Source of the DNA: Cytophagaceae bacterium
GTDB lineage: Bacteria > Bacteroidota > Bacteroidia > Cytophagales > Flexibacteraceae
Reading direction: 5' to 3'
Assembly (NCBI GenBank): GCA_947458545.1
Contig: CANGYH010000002.1
Coordinates: forward strand, 1-64,000
Length of the DNA stretch: 64,000 nt
Shown: positions 58,892 to 64,000 of the stretch, piece by piece
Layout: each line of letters starts with the position of its first letter
Position numbering within the stretch: position 1 is the first letter of the stretch
Notes under the pieces: model-generated
The model's input: only the letters and a program-made list of their open reading frames with translations
The model's database searches: none
What the model was told of the DNA's origin: nothing
Made by a program: the position numbers and the translations under genes

Positions 58892-59357
58892 GGGCTGCGG
58901 CCCGAAGGCTGCGGACTAGCGCTGATGGGAGACAGTTTGGCTGTGGATGCCTGGGCGCTGATCAGGCTCGGCCTCTTTTGCCAGCGTAGGTGGGCGGCTG
59001 TATCTGAGTTGCTCAGATGCGGGCCGCCTGGCGGGGCTGGTAAAAGCGAGCAGGCGTGGCGCCTAGGCAAGAGCCCTGAGAGCTTGCAGGCGCGGGGCGT
59101 CTACATGGGCAGGGTTCCGGTTTCAAATCTGGCAGGTGCGTTGTAAGCCCTTGGCGCACAGCGATGCTTGTTGGTACATGTGCCAAAAAACAGCCAAAAT
59201 CTGCCGATTTAGCCCGTGTTTAGACTGTTACCCAGCCTGGCTGACGCCAAGTGTATTTTGTTATCTAGAGACAAGTGCCTTGGCCATGTGCCAACAGCAG
59301 ATGTATTATTGTCTCGGACTGTTGGCCTTTTGCCCTCTTCTTTTCCTACCCTTTGCT
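58892..59357. other. Divergent intergenic region
   Basis: About 465 bases between two large secreted-protein genes transcribed apart. I see no gene; a frame runs in from 59136 but lacks gene-like content before the signal peptide at 59358. GC-rich up to 59150, then more AT-rich. TACCCTTTG at 59347-59355 ends two bases before the ATG at 59358 and is the likely -7 box of the plus-strand gene. Confidence 0.5.
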
Positions 59358-62300
59358 ATGATACCAGCTCGATGCTTGCGATTGCTCTTCGCTTGCCTGG
59401 CTATGGGCTTCCCATTGTCTGCCCTGGCAGACCATCTGGTGGCGGCAGACATCACTTATAAAAGCCTGCGCGGCACCCAGTACGAGGTAACGCTCACCCT
59501 TTACAGGGACTGTGGCTCTGCTACGCCGCTGCCCAATACGCAGCAGGTGTTTCTGTTTAGTGCCACCACCAATCCGCAGCAGATACCCTTCTCGCTCAAC
59601 CAGGTCGGAGATAAGGCAGACGTTACCCCCGTCTGCGCACGCACGCCCAGTACCTGCCAGGGGGGGATGCAACCCGGGGTAGAGCGCTTCATTTACCGGG
59701 GCACTATCAACCTGCCGCGCCAGGCCCGAGACTGGGTCTTGTACTTTAGAGACTGCCGGCGCTCGGCTGCCATCAGCACCATCCGGCACGACGGCAATAC
59801 CTGCCTTTACATAGAGGCCGGCATCAACAACGTAGATGCCTCCATCAATGCCAGCCCGGTCTTTAATACAGACGCCGCCTCCTTCGTCTGCGCCAATGCA
59901 GATGTTTCGCTCAGCCTTGGCGCTACAGACGTAAACGGCAACCGCCTGCGCTTCAGGCTTATAGCGCCTCGCACCAACACCGTCTCGCCGGTAGATCCGG
60001 GCGTGGTGCAGTTTGTGCCGCCCTTCTCGGCCACCAATCCGCTGCCCACCGTCAGTGGCTTCGCGCTAGACAGTATTACAGGTACCTTCACCTTCAATGC
60101 CACGCGCAGCACACAGGCCGTTACGGCCTTGCGGGTAGACGAGTACGATGCCCAGGGCCGCCTCATTGGCTATGTGATGCGAGACATGCAGCTCATCGTG
60201 CAAGACTGCAACAACCGGCTGCCCGCCCTGGGCGGCATAAACGGCACGCCTGCCCGCACCTTTACCGTCTGCGCCAACGCGCCCGTAACGCTCACCTTCA
60301 ACGCTACGGATGCCGACGCGGCAGACTCGCTCCGGGTTTTTGCCAACAACACGCTGCCGGGCACCTTCAACTTCTTCTCAGAGCCTGGGGTAGGCAGCAC
60401 CCAAGGCATAGCCACCTGGACACCCACCTCCGCCGATACCGGCACCCGGCTGCTCACCCTCACCGTCCGCGACAACAGCTGCCCCCGGGTGGGTATCACC
60501 ACCGTCACCTATACGATTAGGGTGCTGCCCGGGCCCATCGTTCGCTTACGGTCAGACACGGCCATCACCTGCGGCACGCGTATCCCCATCCTGGCCCGTG
60601 TCAGCGGCGGGGCACCGCCGCTTGCACTACGCTGGCTAGGCAGAGATGATACCACCCGGCTGCTAAACCTGAGCTCGGGCCTGTACACCGTTACCGTTAC
60701 AGACCGCAACGGCTGCGCGGCCCAGGCCCAGGTAAACCTCGGCACGCCCGATTTGGCCGTCAGCTTTCGAGCAGACTCCGTTTGCGCAGGCACGGCCTCG
60801 CGCCTCATTCCTACCGTCAGCGGGGGGCTGGTCGGGCCCAGCCCGCGCTATGCCTGGGCCTTTCCGGGCGGCGTAACCTCTGGCCTGGTGCGGCCGCAGT
60901 TCAACTTTGGTCCGGCGGGCCGCTATCCGGTCAAGCTCACCGTGACGGGCCTCAACAATTGCGAAGTAGAGGTATCCAGATTCATCACCATTTGCGAGCC
61001 GCCGCAGGTCTTTCCCTTCATCACCGGGGCGCGCTGCCAGGGCGATGCCATCCAGCTCAATGTCTCTGCCGCTGCCCCCGGCGGGCCAGAGTGTGCGCCC
61101 ATTTTTTACTCACTCTTCCTCAACAACAGGGGCTATGCCGAGAACGCCAACGTGCCCCTGACGGTACCGGCCAACCTTCAGGTAGCAGACACCAACCGGG
61201 GCATCGTAACGGTTGTGTCTCGCAACGGTTGCCGTACCCAGCGGCCTGTTCGGTTTACCCTAGAGCCCAAGCCGCAGGCGGCCTTCTCTCCGGCCTTCAT
61301 CTGGCACAAGTGCGACAGGCCCGACACGGTCTTTAACCTCAAAGTCTGGAAGCCGCTGCCCAACGCCAGCATGAGCTACCGGGTCACGGTATCCGGGCTG
61401 GATACGACCTTCACAACGGGCCCGCTAACAGACGATACGGTGCGTTTCCGCATACCCGTGCGGCGGGTGCAGACGGTTACGTGCCGGGCAGTGTTCACCA
61501 ACGGCTGCGTGCAGACGATACAGGCGCAGGTGCGCTTCCCCTTCTCGGGGCAGATTACCTCTACGCCGTATTGCCGCGTAGGCGATACAGTGCGCCTGCG
61601 GCAGAGCGTCTCTGCCCGCTGGCCCATCCGCTACTTCCGCTGGAACCTGGCCAACGGCGACACCAGCAGCCTTGCCAGCCCCCTGCCCACGCTACCGGCC
61701 GATACGGCCGTGCCCATCTCGCTGATTCTGAGAGATTCTACCGGCTGCCGAGACACGCTTGACCATACCGTATCTACCCGTCTGCCAGACACTACCGCCT
61801 TTATTGTGGTAGATACCGCCTGCTTTGCCACGCGGGTGGCGGTGCGGTTTCGCAACCCGGCGTTGGTGCAGCAATGGCGCTGGTTTGGCACCAACCCGGG
61901 CGATACGGCCCTTTTCAACGCCACCTCTACAAGAGACTCGCTGCTGCTGACCTCGCCGGGGCGCACGCCCATCGGCCTGCGCATCCGCTTTAAGGACGTG
62001 TGCGTGAAGACCTACACCGCCGACACCGTCTTTGTGCGAGACTCCGTCGGGGTGGCTGCCACGGTAGGCCAGGTCTGCGCCGTTAGCCCGACACAGCTAT
62101 CGGGGCTGCGTACCCAGTCTCAGTATCCCATTCGCCGCTGGTACTGGAACTACAACTACCCAGCCCTGCCCAACCTGCCCGCCTTTCCGCAAGACCAAGG
62201 TGCCACCGTGGCCCGTACCTTCAACCAAAACGGGGTGCTGCGCATCCGCCTCACGGCCTACGACGCCAAGGGTTGCCCCGGCCGCTATGTGAAAGACACG

Positions 62301-63368
62301 GCTACGGTGCTGGTCTCTCGGCCCGTGTTCGACATCAAGGGCCAGTGCGAGAAAGACTCGCTGTTCTTCTTCTACGGCCGCGTGCCAGACCAGTACGAGA
62401 ACATCAGCCGTTTCATATACGACTTTGGCGACGGCACCACGCAAGAGAACGCCAACGGCCAGGTCTATAAGGTCTATCCGCGCATCGGCCGGTTTATGGT
62501 AAAGCTGACGGCCATCACCGACGAGGGCTGCCGCAACACCGACAGCAGCCTGCTAGACCTAAAGCCCAAGCCGGCCATCGTCTTCGGCACCAACCCCAAC
62601 CCGTGCTCCAATTCTAACATTCTGCTGGATGCCACGGCCAGCCGCTCCCCGGGCGACACCGGGCGTATCGTGTCCTACATCTGGCTGCAAGACGGCTTGC
62701 CACTAGTCAATACCCAAGGCCAGGCCGCCGCTGGGCCCAGAGAAGTTGTGCGGTTCACGCAGACCGGCCCAACACTCCTGCAACTGGTGATTGTGGGCAA
62801 CAACGGCTGCCGAGACTCGCTGGCCCTGCCACTGCAGGTGCGCGAGGGGCCCATCGCAGGTTTTACCTACAACCTGGACGAGCTGGGTACAGACGGCAGC
62901 CTGCTCTTTAGAGACTCTACCCGCTTTGTAACCAACTGGCGCTGGCGCTTCGGAGACGGAGACTCGCTGGTGACGAGCCAGGCTACCGACCCGCGCCACG
63001 CCTACCGCCAAAGCGGCCGCATCACCGTGACGCAGATCGTGACCAATCCCTCGGGCTGTGCCGATACGGCCACGGCCCGGCTGGAACTGCGCAGCTTTGT
63101 GGCCCTGCCCTCGGCTTTCTCGCCCAACGGAGACGGCAACAACGACGCCCTGGAACTTCGGCACCGGTTCTTGCGCCAACTGACGCATTACGAGGTGTAC
63201 AACCGCTTCGGGCAGGTTGTCTTCTCTACCACCAACCCAAACCAAACCTGGGACGGTAAGCTCAACGGGGCAGAGGCACCGGTGGGCAACTACGTCTATG
63301 TGGTGCGGGCCAAGAGCATCTTCGGCGAAGACCTGGCCCTGCGGGGTAACCTTCAACTCATCCGCTAA
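59358..63368 (+). CDS. Giant secreted PKD-type protein with T9SS type B (gliding-motility) C-terminal domain
   Basis: A 1336-residue surface or secreted protein. The signal peptide (LLFACLAMGFPLSALA) fixes the start at 59358. The N-terminal part (about 25-200) has a repeated strand pattern with paired cysteines (LTLYRDCGSA, FRDCRRSA). The centre holds several PKD-like immunoglobulin folds, for example RFIYDFGDGTTQENAN and WRWRFGDGDSLVTS. The last 90 residues match the gliding-motility-associated C-terminal domain: SAFSPNGDGNND, YEVYNRFGQVVFS, and TWDGKLNGAEAPVGNYVYVV. This type B signal directs export by the type IX system. The next gene encodes a PorP/SprF protein, its probable dedicated partner. 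Confidence 0.92.
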   Translation: MIPARCLRLLFACLAMGFPLSALADHLVAADITYKSLRGTQYEVTLTLYRDCGSATPLPNTQQVFLFSATTNPQQIPFSLNQVGDKADVTPVCARTPSTCQGGMQPGVERFIYRGTINLPRQARDWVLYFRDCRRSAAISTIRHDGNTCLYIEAGINNVDASINASPVFNTDAASFVCANADVSLSLGATDVNGNRLRFRLIAPRTNTVSPVDPGVVQFVPPFSATNPLPTVSGFALDSITGTFTFNATRSTQAVTALRVDEYDAQGRLIGYVMRDMQLIVQDCNNRLPALGGINGTPARTFTVCANAPVTLTFNATDADAADSLRVFANNTLPGTFNFFSEPGVGSTQGIATWTPTSADTGTRLLTLTVRDNSCPRVGITTVTYTIRVLPGPIVRLRSDTAITCGTRIPILARVSGGAPPLALRWLGRDDTTRLLNLSSGLYTVTVTDRNGCAAQAQVNLGTPDLAVSFRADSVCAGTASRLIPTVSGGLVGPSPRYAWAFPGGVTSGLVRPQFNFGPAGRYPVKLTVTGLNNCEVEVSRFITICEPPQVFPFITGARCQGDAIQLNVSAAAPGGPECAPIFYSLFLNNRGYAENANVPLTVPANLQVADTNRGIVTVVSRNGCRTQRPVRFTLEPKPQAAFSPAFIWHKCDRPDTVFNLKVWKPLPNASMSYRVTVSGLDTTFTTGPLTDDTVRFRIPVRRVQTVTCRAVFTNGCVQTIQAQVRFPFSGQITSTPYCRVGDTVRLRQSVSARWPIRYFRWNLANGDTSSLASPLPTLPADTAVPISLILRDSTGCRDTLDHTVSTRLPDTTAFIVVDTACFATRVAVRFRNPALVQQWRWFGTNPGDTALFNATSTRDSLLLTSPGRTPIGLRIRFKDVCVKTYTADTVFVRDSVGVAATVGQVCAVSPTQLSGLRTQSQYPIRRWYWNYNYPALPNLPAFPQDQGATVARTFNQNGVLRIRLTAYDAKGCPGRYVKDTATVLVSRPVFDIKGQCEKDSLFFFYGRVPDQYENISRFIYDFGDGTTQENANGQVYKVYPRIGRFMVKLTAITDEGCRNTDSSLLDLKPKPAIVFGTNPNPCSNSNILLDATASRSPGDTGRIVSYIWLQDGLPLVNTQGQAAAGPREVVRFTQTGPTLLQLVIVGNNGCRDSLALPLQVREGPIAGFTYNLDELGTDGSLLFRDSTRFVTNWRWRFGDGDSLVTSQATDPRHAYRQSGRITVTQIVTNPSGCADTATARLELRSFVALPSAFSPNGDGNNDALELRHRFLRQLTHYEVYNRFGQVVFSTTNPNQTWDGKLNGAEAPVGNYVYVVRAKSIFGEDLALRGNLQLIR

Positions 63369-63404
63369 ACCATCATCCCACCATCATCAACCATCATTTT
63401 CATT

Positions 63405-64000
63405 ATGCGGATGATTGTTTACCGGTTTAGCCTGACGGCCCTCCTGCTTTGCCAAGGCCTGTTGGCCTACGGGCAAGAGTTTACCTTCTCGCAGGCGGGG
63501 CAGGTGCGCCACGCCATCAACCCGGCCCGCGTGGCCGACATGCCCGAGGATGCCCGGGGCACGGCAGCCTACCGCAACCAGTGGTATGCCGCTAACCAGC
63601 CCTATGCCGTGCTCTTTGCCAGCGGAGAGATGAGCTACCGCTTCAAAAAGGCAGATGCACTCCGCCGGATAGGTGGCCAAATCTCTTTTGCTGACGACAA
63701 CCTGGCCCGAGGCGTGCTGCGCACCCAATGGGTGCAGTTGGCAGGTAGCTATACCCAGAGCCTGGACGTGGCCCGGCGGCACCAACTCTCGGGCGGCCTG
63801 GGCCTGGCCCTGCAGATGCGGCGGCTCGGGCCCGATGGCCTCACCTTCGGCAACCAGTTTGATGCCGAGCAACTGGGCTTTAACCCAGCCCTGCCCAGCG
63901 GCGAGGGCGACCTGCTGCGCCTGCAAACCTTTGTGCAGACCAGCTTGGGCCTGGCCTACCGGTTCTACCAAACCGATCGCCTCTCTTGGCGGGCCGATGT
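63405..64000 (+). CDS. PorP/SprF-family T9SS membrane protein (cut by window edge)
   Basis: The first 198 residues of an outer-membrane protein. A signal peptide (LTALLLCQGLLAYGQ) is followed by the family opening: FTFSQAGQVRHAINPARV, then RGTAAYRNQWYA. Later segments alternate as barrel strands (RHQLSGGLGLALQMRRLG). PorP/SprF proteins anchor or help export type B T9SS cargo, and such genes commonly sit right after the cargo gene. Here the gap is 36 bases and contains short CATCAT repeats, so the two genes should be co-transcribed. The C-terminus is outside the window. Confidence 0.92.
   Translation, partial: MRMIVYRFSLTALLLCQGLLAYGQEFTFSQAGQVRHAINPARVADMPEDARGTAAYRNQWYAANQPYAVLFASGEMSYRFKKADALRRIGGQISFADDNLARGVLRTQWVQLAGSYTQSLDVARRHQLSGGLGLALQMRRLGPDGLTFGNQFDAEQLGFNPALPSGEGDLLRLQTFVQTSLGLAYRFYQTDRLSWRAD

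Overview
The window looks like a chromosome segment of a GC-rich member of the Bacteroidota. The evidence is lineage-specific: two proteins with type IX secretion (T9SS) type A C-terminal signals, one with a type B gliding-motility C-terminal domain followed by a PorP/SprF gene, promoter motifs of the Bacteroidota form (TTTG about 20 bases before TAnnTTTG), a Rho factor with a long N-terminal insert, and a Bacteroidota-type Lgt. A rhodopsin proton pump suggests an aerobic, light-exposed, probably aquatic heterotroph. The exact family cannot be fixed from the sequence alone.

Layout. 1-650: the end of an IS5-type element inserted into an island of hairpin repeats. 655-8750: a minus-strand block (glycosyltransferase, fused alpha/beta 2-oxoacid dehydrogenase E1, YtxH protein, DUF885 peptidase, DUF4397 lipoprotein, CCG Fe-S protein). 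8840-13006: divergent GH31 and GH13 glycosidases. 13034-14220: TenA and a GNAT acetyltransferase. 14221-14967: second repeat island. 14968-24040: nucleotide-sugar dehydrogenase, glycosyltransferase, thioredoxin-domain protein, a tandem pair of PA14-OmpA proteins, a PaaN-like aldehyde dehydrogenase, and a secreted TPR-type protein. 24073-29551: Lrp regulator, ergothioneine genes egtB-egtD, a DHH phosphoesterase and an FKBP lipoprotein. 29631-35770: ABC1 kinase with a TetR-fold partner, an OmpA lipoprotein, rho with a long leader, and a HEPN/MNT pair. 35950-44902: rhodopsin, glycosyltransferase, hemF, tsaD, a 36-residue membrane peptide, and a GT87/SGNH/MBOAT surface-glycan acylation operon. 45226-49815: T9SS cargo, cysteine desulfurase, two envelope proteins and tRNA-Val. 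49816-50985: the largest repeat island, built around a near-perfect inverted repeat of about 197 bp. 50986-64000: dCMP deaminase, lgt, YicC, an orphan histidine kinase, a secreted alginate-lyase-like enzyme with six FN3 domains, and a 1336-residue type B T9SS protein with its PorP/SprF partner.

How the genes fit together. Much of the window serves the cell envelope: Lgt and several lipoproteins, OmpA-like anchors, surface glycan synthesis and O-acylation, and T9SS cargo. Stress and energy functions (rhodopsin, ergothioneine, haem synthesis) lie among housekeeping genes (rho, tsaD, yicC, cysteine desulfurase, dCMP deaminase).

The least explained material is non-coding. Three intergenic islands (about 153-654, 14296-14942, 49960-50970), plus single units after rho, share modular hairpins whose stems differ between copies by compensatory changes. 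A second genome-level trait is the frequent placement of a TAnnTTTG-like promoter element only 2-12 bases before the start codon, which suggests leaderless or nearly leaderless mRNAs.
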